Below are positions 50,024-58,995 of a DNA stretch of 64,000 nt, piece by piece. The number at the start of each line of letters is the position of its first letter. The first letter of the stretch is position 1. This DNA comes from CAWBQO01 sp963790965 (GTDB lineage Bacteria > Bacteroidota > Rhodothermia > Rhodothermales > DASSAV01): NCBI GenBank assembly GCA_963790965.1, contig CAWBQO010000002.1:372001-436000 (forward strand), read 5' to 3'. The position numbers and the translations under genes are program-made. Under the pieces are notes generated by a model, which saw only the letters and a program-made list of their open reading frames with translations, searched no databases and was not told where the DNA came from.

Positions 50024-52525
50024 TTGAAGAAGGCTGACCCGAAATCTTCTCCGTCGCTCTTCGCGGACGGGGGCGCGGCCCTCTACGCTCAGGTCGTCTT
50101 GCCGCTGCCGCTCGATCAGCCGTACACGTACAGGGTGCCCGAAGAGTGGGCCGAAGACGTGCGCGAGGGGTGCCGGGTGCTCGTGCCCTTCGGTCCGCGC
50201 AAGCTCACGGGCGTGGTGGTCGGCGTGTCGCGCGACGCGGGGGGGCTGGAGCAGGTCAGACCGATTGCGGATTTGCTGGACGAGGAACCTTCGCTCACGC
50301 CGGAATTGATGCGGCTCACCCGGTGGATCGCGGAGTACTACGTCTGCGGCTGGGGCGAGGCGGTTAAGGCGGCCTTGCCGACGGGGACGGACATCGAGAC
50401 GCGCTACGTGATCACGCGGGGCGAGGCCGCCGCCGACTCGGCCGATGCCGCTGAGCGGCCGGTGCTCGGCTACCTCGACGCGCACCCGGAAAGCACGCTC
50501 GGCGGCCTTCGCGTGCAGTTTCGTGGCCTCGCAATGGCAACGCTTCGCCGGATGGAGCGACGTGGTCTCGTCCGGATCGAATCCGCCACCGGGACAGCCA
50601 AGACGGGCATCCGGTACGAGAAGCACGTTCGCGGTGCCGCCGCCAGCGGTGGGGCGGGCGAGGCGCTGCGCGGGGCGAAGCAGGTGGCGCTTTGGGCCTC
50701 GATGGAACAGTTCATTGCCGAGGGTCTGCCGGAGCCGCGGCAGAAGGATCTCCTCGCCCGTGCAGGCGCGAGCGCAGCAACCCTGAAAACCCTCGTCAGC
50801 CGGGGCGTTCTTGAAGTCTTCGAGCGGGAGTCGGCGCGGCTGCCGTACACCCCCGGGGCGGCAACAGGCACCGCCGCCCCCTCGCACGTGCCGCACCAGG
50901 GGCAAGAGCGGGCGCTTGCTCCGATCATCGAGGCGCTCGACGAGGGCGCGTACCACACGTTTCTGCTTCATGGCGTGACGGGAAGCGGTAAGACGGAGGT
51001 GTACATCGCAGCGCTGAAGCACGTGCTGGCGAAGGGGAAAACGGGCATTATCCTGGTACCGGAGATAGCGCTCACGCCGCAGACGGTGCAGCGCTTTCAG
51101 GCGCATTTCGGCGACGAAATTGCCGTGCTGCATTCGCGCATGAGCCTCGGCGAGCGCTTCGACGCCTGGCGGCTCCTGAGGGAGGGCCGCTTCTCCGTCG
51201 TGATCGGGCCTCGCTCCGCCATCCTCGCGCCGCTCTCCAACATCGGCCTCATCGTGGTCGACGAGGAGCACGAAGGATCGTACAAGCAGTTCGACCCGGC
51301 CCCCCGTTACCACGCGCGGGACGTGGCGGTCGTGCGCGCTCGCATGAACAGTGCGGTGTGCGTGCTCGGCTCGGCCACACCGTCCATCGAGAGTTACATC
51401 AACGCGACGACCGGCAAGTACGCGCTGCTCACGATGCCGGACCGGGTGCCGGTGGCGGGGCGGAGCGCCGCGCCGCTTCCGCCGGTCGAGGTAGTTGATC
51501 TGACGCTCGAAAAACGGAAACACCAACTACAGGGGACGCTCTCGAACCGCCTCCGAAGCGCCATTGGCGAACGGTTGGAGAAGGGCGAGCAGACGATTCT
51601 GCTGCAAAACCGCCGTGGGTACGCGCCCGTAATCGAGTGCAAGACCTGCGGGTGGTCGCCCGCGTGCCGGGACTGCTCCGTGACGATGACGTACCACAAG
51701 GCGCGACGGCATCTGCGGTGCCACTATTGCGGGCGCACGCAGCGTGTTCCGGCGGCGTGCCCTGAATGCGGCGCTGCCGACCTGGACCTGCTCGGCGTGG
51801 GCACGCAGCGGGTGGAGGAAGAGCTGGCGGCAGTCTTTCCGGCGGCGCGTCTGCTTCGCATGGACCTCGACACGACGGGCCGAAAAGACGCGCACCACAA
51901 GCTTCTCGCCCAGTTCGGGCGCGGCGAGGCGGACATACTCATCGGCACCCAGATGGTGGCCAAGGGGTTGGACTTCCCGCGCGTGACGCTCGTGGGCGTG
52001 ATCAACGCGGATACGGGCATGCTCCTGCCCGACTTTCGCGCCGAAGAGCGCACCTTTCAGCTTCTTACGCAGGTGGCGGGGCGGGCAGGCCGAGCCGATC
52101 TGCGCGGCGAAGTCATTCTGCAGACGCGCAATCCGAAGAACCCCGTCTTGCGCTTCGCGCGCGAGCACGACTATCTCGGCTACATCGAGACGGCGCTCCC
52201 GGACCGCCGCCGCCTCTCCTATCCCCCCTTTGGCCGGGTTGCCGCCGTGGGATTCCAGGGGCCGGACGAGGGCACCGTGCGGGCCTTTGCAGAGCGCTGG
52301 ACGTCGCTTCTCCGCGAGCATACCGGGGATCTCGTCGTGCTCGGGCCGGAAGCCGCTTTTGTAAACAAGGTCAAGCGGCAGTTCCGGTACGGCACGTTCG
52401 TAAAGTCCTCCCAGGGCAGCGGCTACGCCGTCCAACATGCGCTGCGGGAGACCGCTCGGCAGTTCGGATCGGTACCGAGCGGCTGCCGGTTGTCGTTTGA
52501 CGTGGACGCGGTCGGCGTCTACTGA
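50024..52525 (+). CDS. priA: Primosomal protein N' (replication restart helicase PriA)
   Basis: It reloads the replication fork after collapse. From TTG 50024, preceded by GGAGGG, there are 833 residues; the frame extends to 49946 through the tandem repeat. The N-terminal DNA-binding domain starts AQVVLPLPLDQPYTYRVPEEW. The helicase core has LLHGVTGSGKTEVYIAAL (Walker A), DEEH (VVDEEHEGSYKQ), YHARDVAVVRARM and GSATPSIES. Eight zinc-binding cysteines lie in the insertion (CKTCGWSPACRDCSV; CHYCGRTQRVPAACPECG). Then come GTQMVAKGLDFPRVTLVGVINAD and TQVAGRAGRA. The stop overlaps the convergent gene's stop by seven bases. Confidence 0.95.
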   Translation: MKKADPKSSPSLFADGGAALYAQVVLPLPLDQPYTYRVPEEWAEDVREGCRVLVPFGPRKLTGVVVGVSRDAGGLEQVRPIADLLDEEPSLTPELMRLTRWIAEYYVCGWGEAVKAALPTGTDIETRYVITRGEAAADSADAAERPVLGYLDAHPESTLGGLRVQFRGLAMATLRRMERRGLVRIESATGTAKTGIRYEKHVRGAAASGGAGEALRGAKQVALWASMEQFIAEGLPEPRQKDLLARAGASAATLKTLVSRGVLEVFERESARLPYTPGAATGTAAPSHVPHQGQERALAPIIEALDEGAYHTFLLHGVTGSGKTEVYIAALKHVLAKGKTGIILVPEIALTPQTVQRFQAHFGDEIAVLHSRMSLGERFDAWRLLREGRFSVVIGPRSAILAPLSNIGLIVVDEEHEGSYKQFDPAPRYHARDVAVVRARMNSAVCVLGSATPSIESYINATTGKYALLTMPDRVPVAGRSAAPLPPVEVVDLTLEKRKHQLQGTLSNRLRSAIGERLEKGEQTILLQNRRGYAPVIECKTCGWSPACRDCSVTMTYHKARRHLRCHYCGRTQRVPAACPECGAADLDLLGVGTQRVEEELAAVFPAARLLRMDLDTTGRKDAHHKLLAQFGRGEADILIGTQMVAKGLDFPRVTLVGVINADTGMLLPDFRAEERTFQLLTQVAGRAGRADLRGEVILQTRNPKNPVLRFAREHDYLGYIETALPDRRRLSYPPFGRVAAVGFQGPDEGTVRAFAERWTSLLREHTGDLVVLGPEAAFVNKVKRQFRYGTFVKSSQGSGYAVQHALRETARQFGSVPSGCRLSFDVDAVGVY

Positions 52526-54180
52526 GACGGCGTGGTCGGCGCTGAAACCGGCTTCGGCTCGCCGATCTTCTCGAAACCGAGAATAGCAAAACGAACGGCA
52601 TTCCCCTCGCGCACGAGCACCGGTTGCAAGAGCGGCCGAAAAGCCTCCGGCTGCTGGATGAAAAACTCCGGCTGCACCTGATCCGGCCGCAGTTCGGGGC
52701 GGTAGGAATAGTGGGAGTCCCACAGGATGACGGTCCCGAGCGGAGCGCTCATGACCGCCTCGCCCGTGATGGGCGCTGCGCCTCGCGGGAAGTCGCGCTG
52801 CGAACGTCCGTAATAGTAAAAGAAGAGCGGATGGTTGACGAGCAGCGGATGCCGGTCGAGCTTCTGCTCCCTGGACCAGGCGGCCACGTTGCGCACCGTT
52901 TCATCCTCAGCAGAAAGCTTCATAGGCTCAACGCGGACCGCGGCGTAGAGAATGCCGGCGCCGAGCACGAGTGCAAGCAGCGCGGCGCGGCTGCGGAGGA
53001 TCAACACGCCCGCCGACATAGCGACGACGAAAAGCAGCGGGACGGGATCGAACCGGTCCTTTAGCAGGACGACGTTGTTGTGGTGGTAGCTCATGAAGAG
53101 CGCTGCAAGGAGTACCAGCGGGCCGAGCGCCCACAAGAGGCGCGTTCGCCGCTCCATGCGTGGCAGCCGGTCCGCAGCGAGCGCGCCGAGGACCGCCACG
53201 AGCGGCGCAATGACGATCATGTAGCGCAGATTGCCTCCCGTCGAGGGGCCGATGGGAAGCGCCTGAAGATTGAAGACGAGATGCTCCAGAAGGTAGAGCG
53301 CAGCCGGAAGAATGATGAAAGGATGCCAACGCTGCACGCGCAAGGCAAGCTCGCCGGCGTAGGCGAACAGTAGCGTCAGCGAGGAGGCACCGAAGACGAT
53401 GAGGGACGTGACGAGGTAATGATCGAAGCCCTGACGGGGGTAGGCGGACTGGTAGGTGGACCCCGTGCTGAACGTCGAAGTCCAGAGGTAGAGTGGATCG
53501 CCGGTCGCGGCCCATCCCCACAGGTTGTTCAGGACAGGGAAAAGAGCCAGCGCCGCCGCCGCGAGAAACTGCCGCCGGTAGAGCAGATAGAGGCCGAATA
53601 GTGCCAGGAGCGGGAAGAACTCCTGCCGGATCATGGTCCCGTAGGAAAGAAGCAGCGCAGCGATCAGGTCGCGGTCCTTGTAATGCGCGAGGACGGCGAG
53701 CACGAGCAGGAGCGCCGACACGTACTCCGAGTAATTGCGAAAGGCAAGCTGCATCCAGAATGGCTGGAAGGCAAGCAGGACAAAGGCGAACAGCGGCGTC
53801 CGCGCGCCGGCGGCCCTGGCGAGCGCATAGGCCGCCCAGCACGTGAACGCGGCTACGAGGCAGTTGACGACGAGCACGACCGTGGCTCCGCCGAGCGCTG
53901 GAATGGCATAGAGCAGCTTGTAGCCGGGCTTGGCCCAGTTGCCCAGCACGACCGACGGATCGTGCCAGAAGTCTCGCATATTGGCGAAGTGCCCCACCTC
54001 GTCATGCTGGTAGAATCCGTTTGAAACATACGACCACGCGAAATAAAGGGCCGCCACGACGAGCGTCGCGCCGAGGAGCTGCAGGTTCGTGAGTTCGAAC
54101 GTGCGCTCCGGCTCGGGGAGCGTGGCCGCGCGCGTCTTGCCCGCACCGGTGGAGGACTTCTGGAAGGATTTACTTTTCAT
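52519..54180 (-). CDS. Polytopic GT-C type glycosyltransferase (GT39/ArnT-like)
   Basis: A 553-residue membrane protein with about ten to twelve hydrophobic helices. The first periplasmic loop has NGFYQHDEVGHFANMRDFW; the acidic DE pair here is the catalytic feature of GT-C enzymes, which use polyprenyl-phosphate sugars as donors. A soluble C-terminal domain of about 130 residues (from AEDETVRNVAAWSREQKL) includes VNHPLFFYYYGRSQRDFP. It begins inside the stop of the GT2 gene immediately upstream, so the GT2 enzyme probably supplies the lipid-linked sugar that this protein transfers to an acceptor outside the inner membrane. The acceptor is not known. Confidence 0.75.
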   Translation of the reverse strand: MKSKSFQKSSTGAGKTRAATLPEPERTFELTNLQLLGATLVVAALYFAWSYVSNGFYQHDEVGHFANMRDFWHDPSVVLGNWAKPGYKLLYAIPALGGATVVLVVNCLVAAFTCWAAYALARAAGARTPLFAFVLLAFQPFWMQLAFRNYSEYVSALLLVLAVLAHYKDRDLIAALLLSYGTMIRQEFFPLLALFGLYLLYRRQFLAAAALALFPVLNNLWGWAATGDPLYLWTSTFSTGSTYQSAYPRQGFDHYLVTSLIVFGASSLTLLFAYAGELALRVQRWHPFIILPAALYLLEHLVFNLQALPIGPSTGGNLRYMIVIAPLVAVLGALAADRLPRMERRTRLLWALGPLVLLAALFMSYHHNNVVLLKDRFDPVPLLFVVAMSAGVLILRSRAALLALVLGAGILYAAVRVEPMKLSAEDETVRNVAAWSREQKLDRHPLLVNHPLFFYYYGRSQRDFPRGAAPITGEAVMSAPLGTVILWDSHYSYRPELRPDQVQPEFFIQQPEAFRPLLQPVLVREGNAVRFAILGFEKIGEPKPVSAPTTPSQ

Positions 54181-55178
54181 TGAACCCGGTCGGGAGTAGT
54201 GTCGGGCGCGGAAACATCGGCCAACTGAGGCTCAGCGGAGGAACGCCACGTATCCTTCAGGACGTAGAGCGGACGGTTACGAACCTGTTCGAGCACCCGC
54301 GCAAGGTAGGTGCCGATCACGCCGAGCGAGAGCATGATCATCCCGCCGAAAAAGAAGACGGTCACCATGAGCGAGGCCCAGCCAATGACGGGAACGCCGT
54401 ACACGAGTTTGTTCACGAGAACCGCAATCATGCCGACGAGCGCCCCGACAGCCGAAAGGAGTCCGAGGCGGGTGGCGAACATAAGGGGCTTGGAGGAAAA
54501 CGAAGTAACCCCTGCGGTGGCCAGTTGCACGAGCTTGCGAAGCGGGTACTTCGTCTTGCCCGCCGCACGGCCCGGCCGCACGTACTCGATGCCGATCTGA
54601 TTGAAACCAAGCCAGGCGATCAGGCCGCGCACGTAGGGCTGCTGGTCCTGAATGCGGGCGTAGGCGTCAAGCACGGCGCGGGAAACGAGGCGAAAGTCGC
54701 CCGTATCGAGCGGAACGTCGAGGTCCGCGAGCCACTGAAAGACGCGGTAGAAGACGTAGGTTGCCGAGCGCTTGAAGGCCGTCTCGCCTTGGCGCTGCTT
54801 TCGGATGCCGTAGACGACGTCGTATCCCTGGTGCCATTTGTCGATCATTTTGGCCACGACCGAGAGCGGGTCTTGCAGATCTGCGTCCATGATGACGGCG
54901 GCGTCGGCGCGGACGAAGTGCATCCCCGCGGTGACGGCGAGTTGATGGCCGAAGTTACGCGAGAACCGAAGGAGCGTGTAGCCCGGCCGCCCACTCGTAA
55001 GATCTCGCACCGTGGCGGCGGTGACATCTCGGCTGCCGTCGTCGACCAGAATGACCTCCGTGACTTCAGGATGGGTCTCGCGAAACCGTTCGACCTCCTC
55101 GAAGAGGCGCGGGAAGACTTCCTCTTCGTTGTAAAGCGGGATGACGAGGGCAACGGTTTCTCGGCGGGGGTCCGTCAT
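54177..55178 (-). CDS. Family 2 glycosyltransferase, DPM1/GtrB-like
   Basis: A 333-residue enzyme with VALVIPLYNEEEVFPRLFEEVERF, VILVDDGSRDVTAATV, LRFSRNFGHQLAVTAGMHFV and the metal motif IMDADLQDPLSVVAKMIDKW. A GtrB-type tail follows, with two membrane helices (LLSAVGALVGMIAVLVNKLVYGVPV; ASLMVTVFFFGGMIMLSLGVIGTYLARV) and the family end ENR-like VLEQVRNRPLYVL. Such enzymes make polyprenyl-phosphate glucose or a similar donor. It overlaps the GT-C gene by four bases (ATGA), which supports a two-gene sugar-transfer unit. It resembles the glycosyltransferase at 1667 in layout but is clearly a different gene. Confidence 0.9.
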   Translation of the reverse strand: MTDPRRETVALVIPLYNEEEVFPRLFEEVERFRETHPEVTEVILVDDGSRDVTAATVRDLTSGRPGYTLLRFSRNFGHQLAVTAGMHFVRADAAVIMDADLQDPLSVVAKMIDKWHQGYDVVYGIRKQRQGETAFKRSATYVFYRVFQWLADLDVPLDTGDFRLVSRAVLDAYARIQDQQPYVRGLIAWLGFNQIGIEYVRPGRAAGKTKYPLRKLVQLATAGVTSFSSKPLMFATRLGLLSAVGALVGMIAVLVNKLVYGVPVIGWASLMVTVFFFGGMIMLSLGVIGTYLARVLEQVRNRPLYVLKDTWRSSAEPQLADVSAPDTTPDRVQ

Positions 55179-55344
55179 GGCGGCAGCAGCGTGTCACGGA
55201 TTTGTTACCGGTGTAAGATACGAGCAGACGGGCACTACGCAGCCCCGGCCAATGTGTTTAGCGCGGGTTGAAGAGGCCCGTCGTACACTTTGCCCGTCCG
55301 CCTTGTGTATATTAACGGCTCCTTAACAAACCCCAGCCACCGTC

Positions 55345-56676
55345 ATGCCGCAATACGCACACCTTTCAACGCCCTCCGAAGGAGCGTCCATCGAGATGAA
55401 CCGCGGGATTCTGCAGGTTCCGGATCATCCAATCATTCCGTTCATCGAGGGCGATGGGACGGGGCCGGACATCTGGCGCGCGGCGCAGCATGTGTTCGAC
55501 GGCGCAGTGGAGAAGGCCTATGGCGGCACGCGGAAGATCGTCTGGTTTGAAGTGTTTGCGGGCGAAAAGGCTAAGAATCGGTTCGATGAATGGCTGCCCG
55601 AGGATACGCTCAAGGCGATTGACCACCACCTCGTTGCGATAAAGGGTCCGCTTACGACACCGGTGGGCGGCGGCATCCGTTCGCTCAACGTCGCACTGAG
55701 GCAAGAGCTGGATCTTTACGCATGCGTGCGTCCGGTGCGCTACTTCCCCGGCGTGCCCTCGCCGCTCAAGCACCCGGAGAAGACCGACATGATCATCTTC
55801 CGCGAGAACACGGAGGACATTTACGCGGGAATCGAGTTTGTCGGCGGCAGCGTCGAGGCGGAGAAAATGCTGCGCTTCCTCTGCGAAGAGTTTCCTGCGC
55901 GGTATGAGAAGATCCGCTTCGGGACGCGCGCGAAGGTGGAAGCGTGGGAGGAGAAGCTGGAGGCCGCGGGCTTTGAGGCCGAGGAGACGGAGGTCGAGAC
56001 CGGCATCGGCATCAAGCCGGTCAGCCGGCAGGGCACCGAGCGGCTCGTGCATAGCGCCATCGAGTTTGCCATCGCGGAAGGCAAGCCGACCGTGACGCTG
56101 GTGCATAAGGGCAACATCATGAAGTTCACGGAAGGCGGCTTCCGGGACTGGGGATACGATACGGCAAAGAAGTACTTCGGGGCCGTGCCGCTCGACGGAG
56201 GTCCGTGGCACGTCATCCCGGAGGGCAAGCCGGGTGCAGGACTCATCATCAAAGACGTCATCGCGGACGCTTTCCTGCAGCAGATTCTCCTTCGGCCGGA
56301 CGAGTACGGGGTCATTGCGACGCTGAACCTGAACGGAGACTACGTTTCCGACGCGCTCGCGGCGCAGGTGGGCGGCATCGGCATCGCGCCGGGCGCAAAC
56401 ATCAACTACCGGACGGGCCACGCAATCTTTGAAGCGACGCACGGCACTGCGCCGAAATACGCCGATCAGGACAAGGTTAACCCCGGCTCCCTCATCCTCT
56501 CCGGGGAGATGATGTTTCGGTACATGGGATGGCCGGAGGCGGCCGACCTGATCGTTGCCTCGCTTGAGAAGACGATCGGGCAAAAGCGCGTCACCTACGA
56601 TTTTGAACGCCTCATGGACGGCGCGACGCTTCTCAAGACGAGCGAGTTCGGCAACGCCATGGTCGAGAATATGTAA
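55345..56676 (+). CDS. icd: Isocitrate dehydrogenase, NADP-type
   Basis: A TCA-cycle enzyme converting isocitrate to 2-oxoglutarate and CO2. The 443 residues follow the E. coli type closely: PFIEGDGTGPDIWRAAQHVFD, GPLTTPVGGGIRSLNVALRQELDLYACVRPVRYFPGVPSPLKHPEKTDMIIFRENTEDIYAGIEF, MKFTEGGFRDWGYDTAKKYF, ATLNLNGDYVSDALAAQVGGIGIAPGANINY and HGTAPKYADQDKVNPGSLILSGEMM. The lysine-tyrosine in APKYA marks NADP use. The serine in GGGIRSLNVALRQ corresponds to the residue phosphorylated by AceK in enterics; no aceK is visible. A MITE-like element lies 34 bases downstream. Confidence 0.95.
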   Translation: MPQYAHLSTPSEGASIEMNRGILQVPDHPIIPFIEGDGTGPDIWRAAQHVFDGAVEKAYGGTRKIVWFEVFAGEKAKNRFDEWLPEDTLKAIDHHLVAIKGPLTTPVGGGIRSLNVALRQELDLYACVRPVRYFPGVPSPLKHPEKTDMIIFRENTEDIYAGIEFVGGSVEAEKMLRFLCEEFPARYEKIRFGTRAKVEAWEEKLEAAGFEAEETEVETGIGIKPVSRQGTERLVHSAIEFAIAEGKPTVTLVHKGNIMKFTEGGFRDWGYDTAKKYFGAVPLDGGPWHVIPEGKPGAGLIIKDVIADAFLQQILLRPDEYGVIATLNLNGDYVSDALAAQVGGIGIAPGANINYRTGHAIFEATHGTAPKYADQDKVNPGSLILSGEMMFRYMGWPEAADLIVASLEKTIGQKRVTYDFERLMDGATLLKTSEFGNAMVENM

Positions 56677-56710
56677 GCGGGCCGTGCGGCCGGCGCTGCC
56701 TGTTCATTTA

Positions 56711-56882
56711 GTTGGCTGTCTTAATAATCGAACGCGCTGTATGTAGCTGACACTATGGATCAAAGTACCGCCGCAACCTCCCCCTTGAGGGGGATTTAAG
56801 GGGGTGTTAGACAGCGTTTCAGTCATGTGCATCGTCCCGGATAGGTGCCATACATCCCGTCCATAGTAAGTCAACAGGCGCT
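56711..56882 (+). mobile_element. MITE-like element, copy D (172 bp)
   Basis: The left end GTTGGCTGTCTTA (56711) and right end TCAACAGGCGCT (56871-56882) are degenerate versions of the family ends. The core matches copy C almost base for base: GTAGCTGACACTATGGATCA, AAGTACCGCCGCAAC, TCCCCCTTGAGGGGGA and AAGGGGGTGTTAGACAGC. The length of 172 equals copies A and C. It lies between icd and the M28 peptidase gene; the remaining 240 bases of that gap hold only the short hairpin element at 56886. Confidence 0.8.
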
Positions 56883-56885
56883 CAG

Positions 56886-56952
56886 GAGGCTGTTATTTTG
56901 TTTCATTTAGAACCTGACAACAGGTACGTGTTCGCCTTGCTTCAACAGCCTC
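56886..56952. repeat. Short inverted repeat with the MITE end sequence
   Basis: GAGGCTGTT at 56886-56894 and AACAGCCTC at 56944-56952 are perfect inverted copies of the terminal sequence of the four longer elements, 67 bases end to end. The inside (CCTGACAACAGG and flanks) does not match the family core. It may be an internally deleted or second nested copy next to D. Confidence 0.55.
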
Positions 56953-57196
56953 TTGGCAGGCGGGAAGGGTAGATCCTCCACCCTGTTCAGAAAGGTAAGC
57001 GGGGATGCCGGAGGAGGCGAAACAGGGCGGCGCACACGAAAAACAGAACATCCCGTCCGTGTCGTGCCGGCGAAGCGAAGCATCTCAGTCTTGCATTGGT
57101 TCGCTGCTGATTCCATTCACACAATCTCCTATGCCCGGTCAGGATTCTTTTACTTCAACAACCTTTTTGCTGACAAGACTTCAAGAGCACCCAACG

Positions 57197-58852
57197 ATGA
57201 AACGACTGATCCTTACCGTACTGCCCCTTCTGCTTGCCGCAACAGCGTGCGGACCGCGGGCCGCTGATCAACTGTCGGTGCCGCTGCCCGAGGGCGCCTT
57301 CGCGACCATCGACAGCGCCACCATTCGGCAGCACCTCGTGTATTTGAGCAGTGACCGGCTCGAGGGGCGGGGCACGGGTACCGAGGGCGAGCGCCTGGCG
57401 GTCGAATACGTGGCCGGCGAAATGAGGCGCTTTGGCCTCGAACCGGCCGGCGACGATGGGACGTTCTTCCAGAAGGTGCCCTTGCTCGGCTCGACGCCGC
57501 GCCCCGCCGGTCCGCTCATGCTGAAGAACGCTTCCGGCGCGACGCTCTCGCTCGGCTTTGTCGACGATTTTATCGGCAGCACCGATCTTGAGGACACGCG
57601 CGTGGACCTCTCGGGCGACCTCGTCTTCGTCGGCTACGGCATCGACGCGCCGGGATACGACTGGCACTCGTTCGGCGACGCGGACGTGGCGGGCAAAATC
57701 CTGGTCATGTTCGTCAATGACCCCGTGGCGACGGCCGCCGAGCCGGACCTGTTCCAGGCGGACACCCTGACGTACTATGGACGCTGGACTTACAAGTTCG
57801 AGGAGGCGCGGCGGCGCGGCGCGAAGGGCGTTCTGCTCATCCACACGCTGGAGACGGCGGGATACCCGTTCACGGTGCTCTCCGGCCACGCTGCCGGTGA
57901 GCAGATACAGCTTGCCACGCCGCCGGAGAATCCGCTTCAGTTCAAAGGTTGGCTGACGAAAGATGCGGCCGAGCGCTTGGCGCGACTTGCAGGAACGACG
58001 CTCGACGCCTGGTTTGCCGACGCGAATCGCCGGGAGTTCACCCCGCAGCCGCTCCCCGTCTCTGCAGCGCTCGACGTGCAGTACGTCGTCCGCCGCTTCG
58101 ACGGCATCAACGTGGTAGGGAAACTGCCCGGCCGGGTGCGTCCGGACGAAGCCGTCATCTACACGGCGCATCACGACCACCTCGGCATCGGGGTGCCGGT
58201 CGCGGGAGACTCGATTTACAACGGCGCCGTTGACAACGCGACGGGCGTCGCGATGCTGCTTGCAACGGCCGAGGCATTCTCTAAGCTTCCGGAGCGCCCC
58301 GCGCGCAGCGTGCTCTTCGCGAGCGTGACCGCGGAGGAATCCGGGCTGCTGGGCGCGGAATACTACGCCCGCAATCCGCACCTGCCGCTCAAGCAGACAA
58401 TCGCCAACATCAATGTGGACTCGGGCAACATCTACGGGCGCTCGCGGGACATTGTCGGTATCGGGGCCGAGCGGAGCGACATGATGAACGTCTTGCGCGA
58501 GGAAGCGGGCCGGGAGGGCCTGAGCGTCTCCGCTGATCCGCATCCAAACCAGGGTTCCTTCTTCCGCAGCGATCAGCTTGCTTTTGCCAGGGGCGGCGTT
58601 CCGGCCGTCTACATCGAGACCGGGAGCCTGTTTGAGAATCAGGCGGACGACTACGCAGAAAAGGTTGCCGGAGCCTACAATCTCCAGAACTACCACCAGC
58701 CCTCCGACGAGTTCAGCGCGGACTGGCCGCTGGGCGGTATGGTGCAGCAGGCGCGTGTCGGATTTCGGATTGGCTACCGGCTCGCCACGGGGGACGAGCG
58801 GCCCCAGTGGAAGGCGGGAGAGGCTTTTGCGCAGGTTCGCAATGAACCCTGA
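57197..58852 (+). CDS. M28-family zinc peptidase lipoprotein
   Basis: A 551-residue aminopeptidase-like protein from ATG 57197, with a lipoprotein signal (LILTVLPLLLAATAC, cysteine at 18). Upstream in-frame starts would bury the signal. A PA-type insert is likely in residues 100-260. The zinc site is YTAHHDHLGIG (about residues 322-332), YNGAVDNATGVAML (aspartate about 346) and TAEESGLLGAEYY (glutamates about 380-381). HPNQGSFFRSDQLAFARGGVPAVYIETG follows as in family members. It probably trims peptides in the periplasm or at the outer membrane. Confidence 0.9.
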   Translation: MKRLILTVLPLLLAATACGPRAADQLSVPLPEGAFATIDSATIRQHLVYLSSDRLEGRGTGTEGERLAVEYVAGEMRRFGLEPAGDDGTFFQKVPLLGSTPRPAGPLMLKNASGATLSLGFVDDFIGSTDLEDTRVDLSGDLVFVGYGIDAPGYDWHSFGDADVAGKILVMFVNDPVATAAEPDLFQADTLTYYGRWTYKFEEARRRGAKGVLLIHTLETAGYPFTVLSGHAAGEQIQLATPPENPLQFKGWLTKDAAERLARLAGTTLDAWFADANRREFTPQPLPVSAALDVQYVVRRFDGINVVGKLPGRVRPDEAVIYTAHHDHLGIGVPVAGDSIYNGAVDNATGVAMLLATAEAFSKLPERPARSVLFASVTAEESGLLGAEYYARNPHLPLKQTIANINVDSGNIYGRSRDIVGIGAERSDMMNVLREEAGREGLSVSADPHPNQGSFFRSDQLAFARGGVPAVYIETGSLFENQADDYAEKVAGAYNLQNYHQPSDEFSADWPLGGMVQQARVGFRIGYRLATGDERPQWKAGEAFAQVRNEP

Positions 58853-58995
58853 ACGAACGATGATCCGGCGTGAAGGGAGATGAGAGGGCTGTTTTGCGGC
58901 GTCCGAGTGCGTTTGCTTGCCGCAGTGAGTTCATGCCCACAGCCCCTCGCTAATCAATCGCAAGGCTCCTGAAAGGTCATTTAGAGGCGCGTGGT

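Noticed and set aside
49073..51526. Minus-strand open frame of 817 codons over rpe and priA
   Set aside because: Antisense to two certain genes; the sequence is low-complexity (HAFLRAFRAFF-type runs from the tandem repeat) and has no domain.
55289..55315. TTTGCC ... TATATT as the icd promoter
   Set aside because: The spacer is only about 13 bases; I could not align it to either the sigma-70 or the Bacteroidota -33/-7 pattern.
23837..56882. The MITE copies as CRISPR repeats
   Set aside because: They are tens of kilobases apart, occur in both orientations and have inverted ends; there is no spacer array or cas gene.
57155..58696. Minus-strand open frame of 513 codons over the M28 gene
   Set aside because: Shadow of the peptidase gene, whose signal peptide and zinc motifs are on the plus strand.
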